The translations under genes were made by a program, and so were the position numbers. Shown piece after piece: positions 1 through 9,580 of a DNA stretch of 64,000 nt. Under the pieces are notes generated by a model. That model did no database searches and was not told the origin of the DNA. It saw nothing but the letters and a program-made list of their open reading frames with translations. This DNA comes from Mesotoga sp. Brook.08.105.5.1 (GTDB lineage: Bacteria; Thermotogota; Thermotogae; Petrotogales; Kosmotogaceae): NCBI RefSeq assembly GCF_002752635.1, contig NZ_AYTW01000011.1:1-64000 (forward strand), written 5' to 3'. The stretch's first letter is position 1, and every line of letters starts with the position of its first letter.

Positions 1-588
1 CTTCTTGACCTGTCTCAGTGTCTCTGAATAACTGGAGATGGAAGTGATGTCAAAGGCCCAGTATTCTTTCTCAATTCTACGTCTGCCCTGCTTCTTGAAG
101 AACATCATCCTCTCTTCTTCGGAAATGGATTGGAACAGCTCACTGCTGCGCTGTGATGGTATGTCTTCTCCATAAGGATGGGCATGCAGTCTCTGCCAAT
201 GAGAAAACCGACTGAGTGAGTTATTCTCTTCGAGAATAAGATAATAGGCTATCGATAGAATCATTCTATAACGGTCGGGAAAACAGGCTTTCAAATCGGC
301 TGCAACTTCGGTGATCTTTCCAACCTGATCGAGAAGATAGCAAGCACCATAGAAATCCCTTCGGATTTTGGTTATTGGTACAGGTCCAGGCTTTCTCAAA
401 ATGCCATCCTTCTGTTCAGAATCCTTCCTGTATGACCTGGTTGGTACGATTTCTCCAGTGTCTGGATCCAGCTTGCCGATTAAGGTTCTCTTGGCTCTGG
501 ACTGTTGTTTTTCCCTGTCCCAGTAGGCTTCGTTTTTGTAGACATATGTGATTCCTGTTTTCTTGTTCTTCTGATAGACAATCCCCAT
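1..588 (-). CDS. IS4/IS1634-like transposase, 5' part
   Basis: The reading frame is open from an ATG at 588 to the window edge, giving 196 codons with no stop, so the gene continues outside. The start follows a good GAGGTGAAGAG ribosome site. The protein begins MGIVYQKNKKTGITYVYKNE and continues with a basic N-terminal region and a DPDTGEIVPTR segment, a combination I associate with IS4/IS1634-type DDE transposases. The catalytic DDE core would lie in the missing part. A TATAAT-like -10 lies at 614-609 on the same strand. The family assignment is from recall of the N-terminal pattern. Whether the element is intact cannot be judged here. Confidence 0.7.
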   Translation of the reverse strand, partial: MGIVYQKNKKTGITYVYKNEAYWDREKQQSRAKRTLIGKLDPDTGEIVPTRSYRKDSEQKDGILRKPGPVPITKIRRDFYGACYLLDQVGKITEVAADLKACFPDRYRMILSIAYYLILEENNSLSRFSHWQRLHAHPYGEDIPSQRSSELFQSISEEERMMFFKKQGRRRIEKEYWAFDITSISSYSETLRQVKK

Positions 589-1067
589 CTCTTCACCTCG
601 TTACATACATTATAATATATAACGAGGGATAAATCTATAGAAAACAACTCTAACGTAGTCTTTTCAATGCTTCACGAAGATTTTCATCGTTAGACTTTTC
701 GGGAATGAAGGTTCCAGACGAGGCAAGTGAACAACTGAAGTTATGTGGCCTCTCGCTTTGCTTTTTTTTGTTTCCTCCAAAGTGCCGTGGAGAGGTTCGC
801 ATCGATTTGATGGAGGCCAGCATTATGTGGAGCTTTCGAAAACAGGCTTATATCGAGGTCCTTAAAGTTCCTTGGCAGTCCTAGTGTTCGTCTGAGCAAA
901 TGAACACGCCAAAGGCAGCTTACGGTTTTCGAGGAAGGTTCTGAGCTCAGACTATAGGTTCATGCCGGCTGAATTACTCCGATCGAAGTCAATGGAAGCG
1001 GTGCTTTGTGACAGTGACTCTTTTCGGAGATCTTTTCATATGCTAATATTTACAGAGGAGGGAGAAA
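589..1067. other. Intergenic region beside the transposase
   Basis: About 480 bases without a convincing gene. The left 60 bases are A/T-rich and hold the transposase promoter and ribosome site on the minus strand. The right end holds the ribosome site (GAGGAGGGAG) of the TPR gene and a TAATAT-like -10 around 1043. Short reading frames here have no coding character. No tRNA or hairpin terminator was seen. Confidence 0.5.
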
Positions 1068-1700
1068 ATGAGAAGGACCTTAATTTTGATTGTCTTGCTT
1101 GCCGGAGTGTTTGTATGTGCAAGTTATTCGATTTCCGAATTGGAGAGATTTCACAAAGAAGACCCACAAAACATCGATCTTGCCATCGAGCTGGGAATTG
1201 CTTACCACGATGCCGGTCTGGAAGGTGACAAAGATTCCGTCACGAAGGCTATCAGAATCCTCGAAGATGTTCTCAAAAGAAGAGACCTGGGACTGGCCAG
1301 AGCTTATCTTGGGTCCTCATTCCTCCTCAGAGCGAGAGATGACTGGAACCCCTTTGGAAAGCTGTTGAATCTGAACCAGGGGATCGATCACCTGGATAGG
1401 GCAGTGGAAGGGAATCCTGACGATATCTTAATAAGAGTCATAAGGGCTAACGCTTACGCGAATATACCGGCTTTTTTCGGAAAGCTAGATGTAGCCATTT
1501 CTGATTTTGAGATCATAGTTCAGGTTTTAGCTGAGGAAGGCTTGAGTATAGAGATACAGCTGAACGCGAGGCTTAAGCTTGTTCAGCTTTATATGCGCAA
1601 TGGCATGAACGATAAAGCTGCAACTCATTACGAGTGGTTGAAGGAAAACGCGCCTGATTCTCAAGCAACGATTATGGCCGGTGAGGAGTTGGAAAGATGA
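1068..1700 (+). CDS. Secreted TPR-like protein
   Basis: A 210-residue protein with a signal peptide or membrane anchor (MRRTLILIVLLAGVFVCAS) followed by helix-turn-helix repeats of TPR character. Segments such as DPQNIDLAIELGIAYHDAG, IDHLDRAVEGNPDDILIRV and LVQLYMRNGMNDKAATHYEW show the W/LG-Y-A-P spacing of tetratricopeptide repeats. TPR proteins are protein-interaction scaffolds, and the partner here is unknown. The start follows GAGGAGGGAGAAA. Its stop codon overlaps the ATG of the next gene (ATGA), so the two are probably translationally coupled. An exported location is inferred from the N-terminus only. Confidence 0.75.
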   Translation: MRRTLILIVLLAGVFVCASYSISELERFHKEDPQNIDLAIELGIAYHDAGLEGDKDSVTKAIRILEDVLKRRDLGLARAYLGSSFLLRARDDWNPFGKLLNLNQGIDHLDRAVEGNPDDILIRVIRANAYANIPAFFGKLDVAISDFEIIVQVLAEEGLSIEIQLNARLKLVQLYMRNGMNDKAATHYEWLKENAPDSQATIMAGEELER

Positions 1701-2134
1701 TTAGGGAAGTAGAAATCGAGAACCTGCCTTCAAGATTTGCGGAGATCTTCTCCGAATGTCTGAGAAGACCGGAGCAGTCTGACGAAGTATTAAAGATGTA
1801 TCAGGCTCCGGAGAGAAGACTCTTTGCTATGAGGCAGGGAGAAAGCATAGTTGCTGTAGCCGGTTTGAAGCTCCATGAGCTTGAAGAGTCCGAGCTTCTG
1901 CATCTTGCTGTCAGGAAAGACAAGCGAAGGAGAGGCTTCGGCCGCACACTCATAAAGACAATTATAGATGCCTTCATGATAGATACTCTTGCGGTGTGGA
2001 CAGACGAGGATGCCGTCGGTTTTTATGAGAAGATAGGATTCAATATTGTGAATGAAATCCAGACTCTGAATGGACTGGTTCGCTACAAACTCCGATTTTC
2101 TCGTGCTAAATCCCGTGGGAGGCTAGAAACGTGA
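1697..2134 (+). CDS. GNAT-family N-acetyltransferase
   Basis: A 145-residue protein of the usual single-domain GNAT length. Around residues 70-90 it has the acetyl-CoA binding pattern LLHLAVRKDKRRRGFGRTLI, that is, the R/Q-x-x-G-x-G/A signature after a beta strand. It ends with the typical AVGFYEKIGF motif. The family transfers an acetyl group from acetyl-CoA to an amine, and the substrate cannot be predicted. It overlaps the TPR gene by four bases at the start and the dehydrogenase gene by four bases at the end, so the three form one translationally coupled unit. Confidence 0.85.
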   Translation: MIREVEIENLPSRFAEIFSECLRRPEQSDEVLKMYQAPERRLFAMRQGESIVAVAGLKLHELEESELLHLAVRKDKRRRGFGRTLIKTIIDAFMIDTLAVWTDEDAVGFYEKIGFNIVNEIQTLNGLVRYKLRFSRAKSRGRLET

Positions 2135-3108
2135 AGATCCTATTCCTAAATAGACTTGACAGATACTGGGAAGGAAAAGTTGAAGAGCTTGCAAAAGCAT
2201 TTCCCGAACATTCTTTCATCTCGTACTCCAGCAACAGTGATCCGAAATCCCATATTTCCGATGCCGAGGTAATAGTAAAAGGAAATCTTTCGCAAGCCGA
2301 CCTTGATAAGGCTAGAAATCTCAGAATGGTTGTGGTCCCTTGGACCGGCGTTGATGGTCTGCCTCTTGAGCGGTTAAGAGAACGTGGCGTCATTGTTTCA
2401 AACACCCATGAGAATGCGGAGGTCGTTGCTGAAAGAGCCGTAGCTCTGGCCTTAGCAGTTACGGGAAGAGTGGTCGAACTTCATAACGATCTTGCTCAGG
2501 GAGTGTGGTTGGGTCGGCCATCCAATAAGGAGGCGACCTGGTACTCGATCATCGGTAAGCGGTGTTCTATTCTCGGCCTAGGCAGAATTGGGCAGGCGAT
2601 AGCAAAACTGATCAGCGGCTTTGAATGCGAAATAACGGGATTCAAGAGAACGCCTGGCAGCGGGTTCCCTTACGTGAAGAGAATAACAGACGATATTTAC
2701 GATGCCGTTCGGGCCGGAGATCTTGTATTCGTTGCTCTTCCGCTGACGAAAAAGACGGCGGGGATCATCGGTTCCGATCTGCTAAGTCAGATGAAGGACA
2801 AGTACCTGGTCAATGTGAGCAGGGGAAGAGTAATTGAGGAGCGGGCTCTGTATGATGCTCTGAAAAGCGGAACTCTCGCCGGCGCGGCAATAGATGTCTG
2901 GTACGAGTATCCCTCAAGTGATCGGCCCGTAACACTTCCATCGAGATATCCAATTCATAGATTTTCCAATGTCGTCATGTCACCGCACGTCGGAAGCTGG
3001 TCGGTGGAGAGTATGCAGTCAATGGTAAATGGCGCGTTAAAGAACATCGAGAGTTTTCTTCTTAAGGGAAAGCCGGAGGAAGAGATCGATCTTGACGAAT
3101 TGTATTAG
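2131..3108 (+). CDS. D-isomer-specific 2-hydroxyacid dehydrogenase
   Basis: A 325-residue NAD(P)-dependent oxidoreductase starting with GTG inside the end of the acetyltransferase gene. The Rossmann dinucleotide-binding motif GLGRIGQAIAKL lies near residue 150. The catalytic Arg is in NVSRGRVI, and the catalytic His is in SPHVGSWS near residue 290 with an acidic partner between them. The family interconverts 2-oxo acids and D-2-hydroxy acids (glycerate, lactate, phosphoglycerate). The N-terminal catalytic half is divergent, so the substrate is not assigned. It is last in the three-gene coupled unit. Confidence 0.88.
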   Translation: MKILFLNRLDRYWEGKVEELAKAFPEHSFISYSSNSDPKSHISDAEVIVKGNLSQADLDKARNLRMVVVPWTGVDGLPLERLRERGVIVSNTHENAEVVAERAVALALAVTGRVVELHNDLAQGVWLGRPSNKEATWYSIIGKRCSILGLGRIGQAIAKLISGFECEITGFKRTPGSGFPYVKRITDDIYDAVRAGDLVFVALPLTKKTAGIIGSDLLSQMKDKYLVNVSRGRVIEERALYDALKSGTLAGAAIDVWYEYPSSDRPVTLPSRYPIHRFSNVVMSPHVGSWSVESMQSMVNGALKNIESFLLKGKPEEEIDLDELY

Positions 3109-3217
3109 CCGCTTGAAGAAGTGAAGTCGCGGTCTCTTCAAAGAGCACGTTGTGGCTGAAGAGAAATCCTGTGTTAAAATCTGGTTGAGAAAGTTTTTCG
3201 ATGAGGGGTGTCCATAA

Positions 3218-5596
3218 GTGCCTTTGATGAGAGGTCCCAGCTTTGGTCTTTCCAAAAGATTGGTTGGCTTTGCTGCTAAACTATCCCGACTTGCCGTCGT
3301 TGTTATTTCTGTCGTTCTGATTCTTCTTCTGGGTGTTCTGCTTTCATTTGCCGAGATAGCCAGGGGAAGGAGGGAGTTTTCGGACAGGCTTTTGAGACAG
3401 GCCAGATTTGTCCACAGCGGTCTCAGTTTGGACGAACTTTCGAGGCTTTCAGGAAGCATAGATGATCTGGACAGGCCTGAATACTGGAGACTCAAGAGCC
3501 AACTCGAGCAAACTAATGCCCTATTTCCTCAATACCGCTTCATCTACCTGTTGGGACAGAAGGAATCTGGAGAGCTGTTCTTTTTCATTGATTCCGAGCC
3601 GCCCGGTTCAGATGACGAATCTCTTCCGGGAGACATATACGCCGATGCTACTGAGTACGATTTTGAAGTCTTCCGGGAGAAGAAGGCCAGAGTGCTGCCA
3701 GTAATTACTGACAGCTGGGGAACATGGGTATCGGTAATGGTTCCCGTAATTGATGAAAATTCAGGCAGACTCCTTGCCGTACTCGGCATAGACGTTGAAG
3801 CCAACGACTTCCGGAAAGGGATTTTATCATATGCGATTAAGCCCGTAGTTTTCTCTCTGGTTCTGATATTGATGGCGATACTTTCGGGATTCTTCATCAT
3901 CCGCAGAGACAAGCTGCCACAAGAGAAGAAGGAAAAGAGAGTTCAGAGGTACCTTGAGGCTATCGCCTTTGCCGCATTTGGAGTCGCTGTTACCATCATG
4001 GTCTCATCTCTAGTTCATGACAGACAGGAGGCAGCGCGAAATGACGCCTTTGCAGATCTGGCCGCGACTCATGTAACTTCGCTTTCCAGAGCGATGAAGA
4101 ATATTGAAGACTTTCAGGTCGAGGCTCTTGCCAGGTTCTTTGAGTCAAGCAGCTTTGTTTACAGGCAGGAGTTCTTGAACTACGTAGGTTCACTCTCGAA
4201 AAACAACGAACTGATTTCATGGTTCTGGATTGAGAGGGTTTCGCCGGGCGAGTTAGAGTCGTTCGAAGAAAGTATCAGAAGTGAAGGCTTTCCGGACTTC
4301 TTCGTCTGGGAACCCGGCAAATCTGGCGCAAAGGAAAGAGTTCTGGATCGCGAGTCATATTACCCGATACAGTACATTGAGCCTCTAGAGAGCAACAGAA
4401 ATCTGCTGGGGTTAGACCTGGGATCTCTCGAGTCGGTCGGGGAAGCTATTGAAAAGGCAGCTGCTTTTAGACTGATGTGGGCAAGCGATCCTGTCGTCGT
4501 TCCGACGGACGAAGAGAAAGCCCTCCACTTCTTTGTCTTCAGACCGATTGTCGAGGAGAGACCGCAGGGTCAAACTGGATTCGTAGGGGCTATCTTTCAT
4601 TCACAAGCGTTTCACAGTGACGTTCCGATTCTCCCCAGTAATGGAGATCCAACAGTTATTTTTGGGCTTTATCAGATCGACTCGGACGGAAATCCAGTAC
4701 TGTTGTTTTCCTCGGCGCAGGAATCTGGTTTACATGTACATGAGTCTGCGGAGACTTCCATATGGCACTATCCGGAAAATGAACAAAACATCGCCCTTCC
4801 GGTAATGCTGTTCGGGCGGCTTTTCGTTATTGTTGCCCATCCAGGGCCGGATTTCAGCGTCGTGTACCCCATGAACTACTGGATCTTCATCCTCGCGATC
4901 GGACTGACTGTAACTCTGTCGCTTGCGGTTCTGATCGGGTCACTGGGTAATAGAAGCTTCCATCTTGAAAGAGAAGTCGGAAAACGTACCGAAGAGCTAA
5001 GAGAGAGTCTGGAGACTGTTTCAAAAACGATGGAGGCATCGGTGAACGTTCTCGCTTCGGTCGTAGATCTCAGGGACCCTTATACCTCAGGTCATCAAAG
5101 GAGAGTCGCAGAGCTTTCTGTTGCAATCGGCAAAAAGCTGGGATTCGAAGAGAACAGGCTTACGGGACTGAGGCTTTCGGCGATGATTCATGATGTGGGA
5201 AAGATACAGGTTCCCGCGGAGATACTCAACACACCAAGAAAGCTGACCAATCTCGAGTTCGATTTGATCAAACTTCACCCGACGGCGGGATGTGAGCTTT
5301 TCAAAGATATCGAATTCCCCTGGCCGGTGGCAGACGCAATCTTGCAGCATCACGAGAGACTTGACGGAAGCGGTTATCCCGAAGGAATCTCGGGGGATCA
5401 GATTATTCTCGAGGCTAGAATAATAGCCGTTGCCGATGTTGTGGAAGCGATGGCGTCTCACAGACCGTATAGGTCTTCACTCGGTCTTCAGGCGGCGCTT
5501 GATGAGATCAGAAGCGGTAAGGGAAAGCTCTATGATGCAAGAGTCGTAGATGCCTGTCTCGAGCTGTTCGATGAAGGGTTTAACTTCACTGGATGA
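3218..5596 (+). CDS. CHASE/HD-GYP cyclic-di-GMP phosphodiesterase
   Basis: A 792-residue membrane signalling protein. There is a transmembrane helix near 22-44, an extracytoplasmic sensor-like region (about 45-205), two more helices near 209-229 and 247-265, a CHASE-type extracellular domain (about 268-540, with the RQEFLNYV and ESYYPIQYIEP features), a fourth helix near 550-572, a short coiled linker, and a C-terminal HD-GYP domain (about 605-785). The HD-GYP domain carries MIHDVGKI and HHERLDGSGYP, so metal-binding HD and GYP residues are intact. It should hydrolyse cyclic di-GMP in response to an external ligand. GTG at 3218 is chosen because GAGGGGTG lies at proper spacing. An in-frame ATG is at 3227. 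Confidence 0.9.
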   Translation: MPLMRGPSFGLSKRLVGFAAKLSRLAVVVISVVLILLLGVLLSFAEIARGRREFSDRLLRQARFVHSGLSLDELSRLSGSIDDLDRPEYWRLKSQLEQTNALFPQYRFIYLLGQKESGELFFFIDSEPPGSDDESLPGDIYADATEYDFEVFREKKARVLPVITDSWGTWVSVMVPVIDENSGRLLAVLGIDVEANDFRKGILSYAIKPVVFSLVLILMAILSGFFIIRRDKLPQEKKEKRVQRYLEAIAFAAFGVAVTIMVSSLVHDRQEAARNDAFADLAATHVTSLSRAMKNIEDFQVEALARFFESSSFVYRQEFLNYVGSLSKNNELISWFWIERVSPGELESFEESIRSEGFPDFFVWEPGKSGAKERVLDRESYYPIQYIEPLESNRNLLGLDLGSLESVGEAIEKAAAFRLMWASDPVVVPTDEEKALHFFVFRPIVEERPQGQTGFVGAIFHSQAFHSDVPILPSNGDPTVIFGLYQIDSDGNPVLLFSSAQESGLHVHESAETSIWHYPENEQNIALPVMLFGRLFVIVAHPGPDFSVVYPMNYWIFILAIGLTVTLSLAVLIGSLGNRSFHLEREVGKRTEELRESLETVSKTMEASVNVLASVVDLRDPYTSGHQRRVAELSVAIGKKLGFEENRLTGLRLSAMIHDVGKIQVPAEILNTPRKLTNLEFDLIKLHPTAGCELFKDIEFPWPVADAILQHHERLDGSGYPEGISGDQIILEARIIAVADVVEAMASHRPYRSSLGLQAALDEIRSGKGKLYDARVVDACLELFDEGFNFTG

Positions 5597-5706
5597 TTTC
5601 AACTCCGCATTGTCGACTTTTCAAGCCTGTGTGTTAATATATGAGAGCTTGGCACTTATGAGATACTCGACTCTTAAATAATCACAAGCTTCTTCAGGAG
5701 AAAAAG

Positions 5707-6591
5707 ATGGTAGATCTAGCTATCGCGCTCAGAGTGATAAGAATAAGACACTGGATAAAGAACCTGTTTGTTTTTGCTCCGCTGATATTCTCTTCGAGTC
5801 TTGCTGACCCAAACTCTCTTCTGAGAGCTACGCTGATCTTCGTTGCATTTTGCCTCGTTTCAAGCAGCGTCTATATTTTCAACGACATCAAAGACCGTGA
5901 AAGCGACATGCATCATGCCAGAAAGAAGAATAGGCCGATTGCTTCCGGTGAGATCAGTGTGAGAGATGCAGCAATAGTCGCAGCAGTAATGAGTGTCGTT
6001 GCGGTCCTGATTGCTCTCTTTCTTCCATACCTTGCTCTTGTTTTCTTACTTCTCTATGTTGTTGAGAATATCTTTTATACTCTGAAGGGCAAGGAGATCG
6101 TATTGATTGACGCCTTCTGCATATCTGCGGGATTCGTGATAAGAGTAATGGCAGGGGCTTACGCTATCGATGCAACTCCTACAGGATGGATAGTGGTTAC
6201 AACCTTCTTTCTCTCGCTCTTTTTGGGTTTTGGAAAGAGGAGAAACGAGCTGCTTTCACTTAAAGAAGAAAGCAACAATCACCGAAAGGTTTTGAGCGTT
6301 TACGACGACAGATATCTAGACTACCTTATGGTTGCTACGGCCTCTGTTACTATAATCGCCTACACTCTCTACTGTCTTGATCCGGCGACGATTGTGAAAT
6401 TTAGTACTGATAAGCTTGTCTACACTGTGCCTTTCGTAACCTATGGGATGTTTAGATACCTCCTTCTCCTTTTCAAGAATGGAGAGGGCGACCCGACGGA
6501 AGTCGTAACAAGAGACAGAGGAATAGCGGTTACCGTTGTTTTGTGGTTAGTATCTGTTATGATGGCAATCTATCTGCCAATCTGGTTGTAA
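5707..6591 (+). CDS. UbiA-family prenyltransferase, DPPR-synthase-like
   Basis: A 294-residue polytopic membrane protein of about eight or nine helices. Near the N-terminus it has RHWIKNLFVFAPLIF and then the first Asp-rich motif NDIKDRESD, followed by KNRPIASGEIS. This exact arrangement is typical of the UbiA subgroup annotated as decaprenyl-phosphate phosphoribosyltransferase, which moves phosphoribose from PRPP to polyprenyl phosphate. It starts at ATG after AGGAGAAAA and is followed after 13 bases by a small flippase-like gene. The exact acceptor and donor are inferred from family resemblance, and other UbiA substrates remain possible. Confidence 0.8.
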   Translation: MVDLAIALRVIRIRHWIKNLFVFAPLIFSSSLADPNSLLRATLIFVAFCLVSSSVYIFNDIKDRESDMHHARKKNRPIASGEISVRDAAIVAAVMSVVAVLIALFLPYLALVFLLLYVVENIFYTLKGKEIVLIDAFCISAGFVIRVMAGAYAIDATPTGWIVVTTFFLSLFLGFGKRRNELLSLKEESNNHRKVLSVYDDRYLDYLMVATASVTIIAYTLYCLDPATIVKFSTDKLVYTVPFVTYGMFRYLLLLFKNGEGDPTEVVTRDRGIAVTVVLWLVSVMMAIYLPIWL

Positions 6592-6604
6592 AGAGGGACG
6601 AATT

Positions 6605-6976
6605 ATGAGTTTTACTGAGGCCATGATACTTGTCGTTGCAATAGTCTTCAACGCCGGAGCAAATGTCCTGTTGAAATACGGGATGCAAAATGCGCCTGAC
6701 ATAAACACCGTTGGACTTAAGGGGATGCTTATAAATTCAATCACAAACATCAGCGTCTGGCTGGGACTTTTCTCATTCGGAGTTGCCTTCATTTTCTACA
6801 GCGTAGTTCTGACGAAGATGAAACTGGGAGTTGCCTATCCGATAATGACGAGCGCCGGGTTCGCGATCGTTACCGTTGCGGCGGTTTTCCTGTTTGACGA
6901 AAGACTCAGCGCAATGAAGCTCATGGGAATAGCCGTCATTGCGGTAGGGATTTGGTTGGTTGCGATAGCGAAATAG
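6605..6976 (+). CDS. Small DMT/SMR-family membrane protein
   Basis: A 123-residue protein with four predicted transmembrane helices, matching the length and pattern of EamA/SMR-type small transporters, including the ArnE-like undecaprenyl-phosphate-sugar flippase subunits. Recognisable features are the GANVLLKYGM helix near the N-terminus, with a family-typical NxxxK, and LGVAYPIMTSAGFAIV in the middle. Position directly after a polyprenyl-phosphate phosphoribosyltransferase-like gene (13-base gap) supports a role in flipping a lipid-linked sugar, but a drug or metabolite exporter cannot be excluded. Confidence 0.75.
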   Translation: MSFTEAMILVVAIVFNAGANVLLKYGMQNAPDINTVGLKGMLINSITNISVWLGLFSFGVAFIFYSVVLTKMKLGVAYPIMTSAGFAIVTVAAVFLFDERLSAMKLMGIAVIAVGIWLVAIAK

Positions 6977-6988
6977 CGGAGGTAGAAG

Positions 6989-8071
6989 ATGAAAAAGACG
7001 AAAGTTGCGATTTTAAAGACTAGACCGGAGACTGTCCTGAATGACTATAGAAGGCTTGCAAAACTTGCCGGTATGAAAGAGGCTTTGGACGTAAGTGCCA
7101 CGACAATCTTGAAGGACAACATTTCCTGGCATCTTCCAATGCCGGGCGCCAATAGCACGCCGTGGCAGCTAGAAGGCGTAGTGCTCGCACTGAAGGATGA
7201 AGGCATGAACGACATCGTTTCGGTAGAGAATAAGACTGTGGTTACGAGGCCGAAGTACGGAGAGAAACAGAACAAGTATGACATCGTCTACGAAAAATAC
7301 AATATCCCCGTCCTGTACAACTTCGAACCGAAAGACATGTCATGGATTGAATATACGCCAAAAAGCAAACTGACGGTTCTGCCTAAGATCTTTCCCGAGG
7401 GAGTGAAGCTTCCTGACTACTTCTTCGGCAAAAACATAATTCAGCTTCCGACGATGAAGTGCCACATCTATACGACGACCACAGGCGCGATGAAAAACGC
7501 ATTCGGCGGTCTCTTGAACGTGAAGAGGCATTACACTCATTCATGGATACATGAAACTTTGGTTGACTTGCTGAAGATACAGAAGGAGATACACACAGGG
7601 TTGTTTGCCTTCATGGATGGAACGACTGCGGGAAACGGACCCGGTCCCAGAACACTGATCCCGGTGAAGGCAGACTACATACTCGCCAGTGAAGACCAGG
7701 TCGCTATTGACGCGGTTGCGGCGAAGATGATGGGCTTCAATCCGATGGACTTGAAATACATAAGGCTGGCCGATGAAGAGGGCCTTGGGAACGGCAGGCC
7801 TGAGAACATAGAGTTGGTCGGGGACGATGTGTCTGGAGTGAACCTGCAATTCCACGTGGGAGACAACTTTGCCAGCAGAGTCGGTGATCTGCTCTGGTTC
7901 AGCCCATTGAAGGTCTTTCAGAAACTCTTCTTCCACACGCCTCTTGTAAAAGTCTTCGTGGCCGCTTCGGATACCTATCACGATAAGCACTGGTGGAAGA
8001 AGCACGGTGTTCGGGTTTTCGAGGAGTGGAAGAAAGAGAGCCCCTGGGGCCGTCTGTGGGAGAGCTATTGA
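6989..8071 (+). CDS. DUF362 domain-containing protein
   Basis: A 360-residue soluble protein starting 12 bases after the transporter gene, behind GGAGGTAGAAG. It carries the DUF362 pattern: an N-terminal KVAILKTRPETVLNDYRRL segment, IIQLPTMKCHIYTTTTGAMKN, and DYILASEDQVAIDAVAAKMMG. Members of this family are often annotated as iron-sulfur proteins, but this copy has no obvious CxxCxxC ferredoxin motif. Biochemical function is not established. Its place between lipid-carrier and membrane-protein genes suggests work in the same envelope pathway, which is inference. Confidence 0.75.
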   Translation: MKKTKVAILKTRPETVLNDYRRLAKLAGMKEALDVSATTILKDNISWHLPMPGANSTPWQLEGVVLALKDEGMNDIVSVENKTVVTRPKYGEKQNKYDIVYEKYNIPVLYNFEPKDMSWIEYTPKSKLTVLPKIFPEGVKLPDYFFGKNIIQLPTMKCHIYTTTTGAMKNAFGGLLNVKRHYTHSWIHETLVDLLKIQKEIHTGLFAFMDGTTAGNGPGPRTLIPVKADYILASEDQVAIDAVAAKMMGFNPMDLKYIRLADEEGLGNGRPENIELVGDDVSGVNLQFHVGDNFASRVGDLLWFSPLKVFQKLFFHTPLVKVFVAASDTYHDKHWWKKHGVRVFEEWKKESPWGRLWESY

Positions 8072-8113
8072 TAGAGAATTCACTATGGGAATGAAAGCTT
8101 GAGTGGGGGAATC

Positions 8114-9430
8114 ATGGCCGATTATCACTTGAAATTCGCCCTGAGTTCGAAAGCAAGACGAGGCGCAGTGGTTTTTCTGTTTGTCTTTGTTCTGTCATAC
8201 GTTTTCACCTCTGTCAGTGTCTGGACGACAGACAGCAGATTCATAACGGTGTCGAGATTCATCAGGGTATACGGTCACGAAAATCTAATCAGGGGAACGG
8301 GTTACGCTCCGGAGCAATATCGCTTTGGTGGATTTTATCTTGTGGAATACTTCTTCAAATACATTCCTCTGAAATGGTATGACGTATATAACAGCAGTCT
8401 CTCCGATTTGCTTACGAGCGAAGAGACCTGGACAGAAGAGATGCAGAAAACCGTGGACAAATTCTTCCCCCAGGATGACAGGGAAGAGATGATTGGCGAG
8501 ATTCAGAGGGTGATTGACGAGACTCTAGAATCCTTCTTCCCGGGCAATGCTTTTGTTCAAAATCTTCTGCGGGGTATGATAGACGGTCTGCAATGGCAGA
8601 GCTATTTGACGAATGTCGAAGAGACCCTGCTCACTCTCGGAGAGATGATACCGGAAAATATCAGGAATCATTTGCTTGAGGACAGCGAAGAAACAAGACT
8701 CGTGAACGGATATTTCACGTCGAGATTCTTCCTCTTCATGATCCTTCTGACGATCATCTACTTCCTGTGCAGAGAGTTCCTGAACCCCGGCCAAGCGCTC
8801 TTTGGGGTTGTTCTCTTCACTGCTCTTACGCCGTTTGCTCTTCAGGACTTTTTGCAGGCGGAGACTCTGCTTTCACTGTTGCTGTTTACAGCGATGATTC
8901 TAATAACAAAGAGAGACGGCAGCAGGCTCATTCTAATTCTGATAACAGTATTGTGCTGTACCGCAAGAACGGATCATGCGCTGTTTGGCGCTCTAATATA
9001 CGCTTCGTTAAGAGGAATAGATTCGTTAAGAAGGAGGGAGTGGTCGAAGGCTGTCTACGCCGCTCTGCTTCTCTTCATCCCGCTTGTTGCGACAATTCTG
9101 ATTAGCGGGCTTCTCTTTCCCGAGGCAGAGTACTATGTGGATGTCTTTCAGCTTGAGTTCAATTTGACGCATGTTTGGAACCTGGTTTTTCCTCTTGTCT
9201 TTCTTTTGCTGCCTTTTGCTTTCATCTATCAGATCAAAGAGTTGACGTTCTACAGGAGAACGTGGTTCTGGATGCCACTGTTTATCGGAATGAACTTTGT
9301 TGTTGGAAAGACTGCGGAAGTGAGGCTTTTTCTTCCGGTGATAATCTACTCCATTCCTCTTATAGTTAGGGGTGCAATGCTGGCAATCGGCGTTGATTCG
9401 GTTGGCTCTTCGGATTCTAGAGAGTCTTAG
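8114..9430 (+). CDS. Polytopic membrane protein, possible GT-C glycosyltransferase
   Basis: About 438 residues with an N-terminal helix, a long extracytoplasmic region (roughly 40-200) containing APEQYRFGGFYLVEYFFK, and then about eight hydrophobic helices ending in VGKTAEVRLFLPVIIYSIP. I choose ATG at 8114 behind GTGGGGG. An upstream TTG at 8099 is also in frame. The layout of a first loop with a QYR motif followed by many helices recalls GT-C fold glycosyltransferases that use polyprenyl-phosphate sugars, but no family is recognised with certainty. It is a clear paralogue of the next gene. Confidence 0.6.
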   Translation: MADYHLKFALSSKARRGAVVFLFVFVLSYVFTSVSVWTTDSRFITVSRFIRVYGHENLIRGTGYAPEQYRFGGFYLVEYFFKYIPLKWYDVYNSSLSDLLTSEETWTEEMQKTVDKFFPQDDREEMIGEIQRVIDETLESFFPGNAFVQNLLRGMIDGLQWQSYLTNVEETLLTLGEMIPENIRNHLLEDSEETRLVNGYFTSRFFLFMILLTIIYFLCREFLNPGQALFGVVLFTALTPFALQDFLQAETLLSLLLFTAMILITKRDGSRLILILITVLCCTARTDHALFGALIYASLRGIDSLRRREWSKAVYAALLLFIPLVATILISGLLFPEAEYYVDVFQLEFNLTHVWNLVFPLVFLLLPFAFIYQIKELTFYRRTWFWMPLFIGMNFVVGKTAEVRLFLPVIIYSIPLIVRGAMLAIGVDSVGSSDSRES

Positions 9431-9580
9431 GGATCTGGACAACAACGCGCTTGATTAATGGAACTCTTGATACAGGTTTGAGCAGATAACTGAGAAGGAC
9501 AAGCAATGTTTCTTACGATCGATGACATGATCTTGACATTGGCGATCTCCTTTTGGAAACGCCGTCGGGGGGGATTAAGT

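Noticed and set aside
7541-8128. 195-codon minus-strand frame under the DUF362 gene
   Set aside because: Fully antisense to a conserved gene; composition and lack of motifs indicate a shadow frame.
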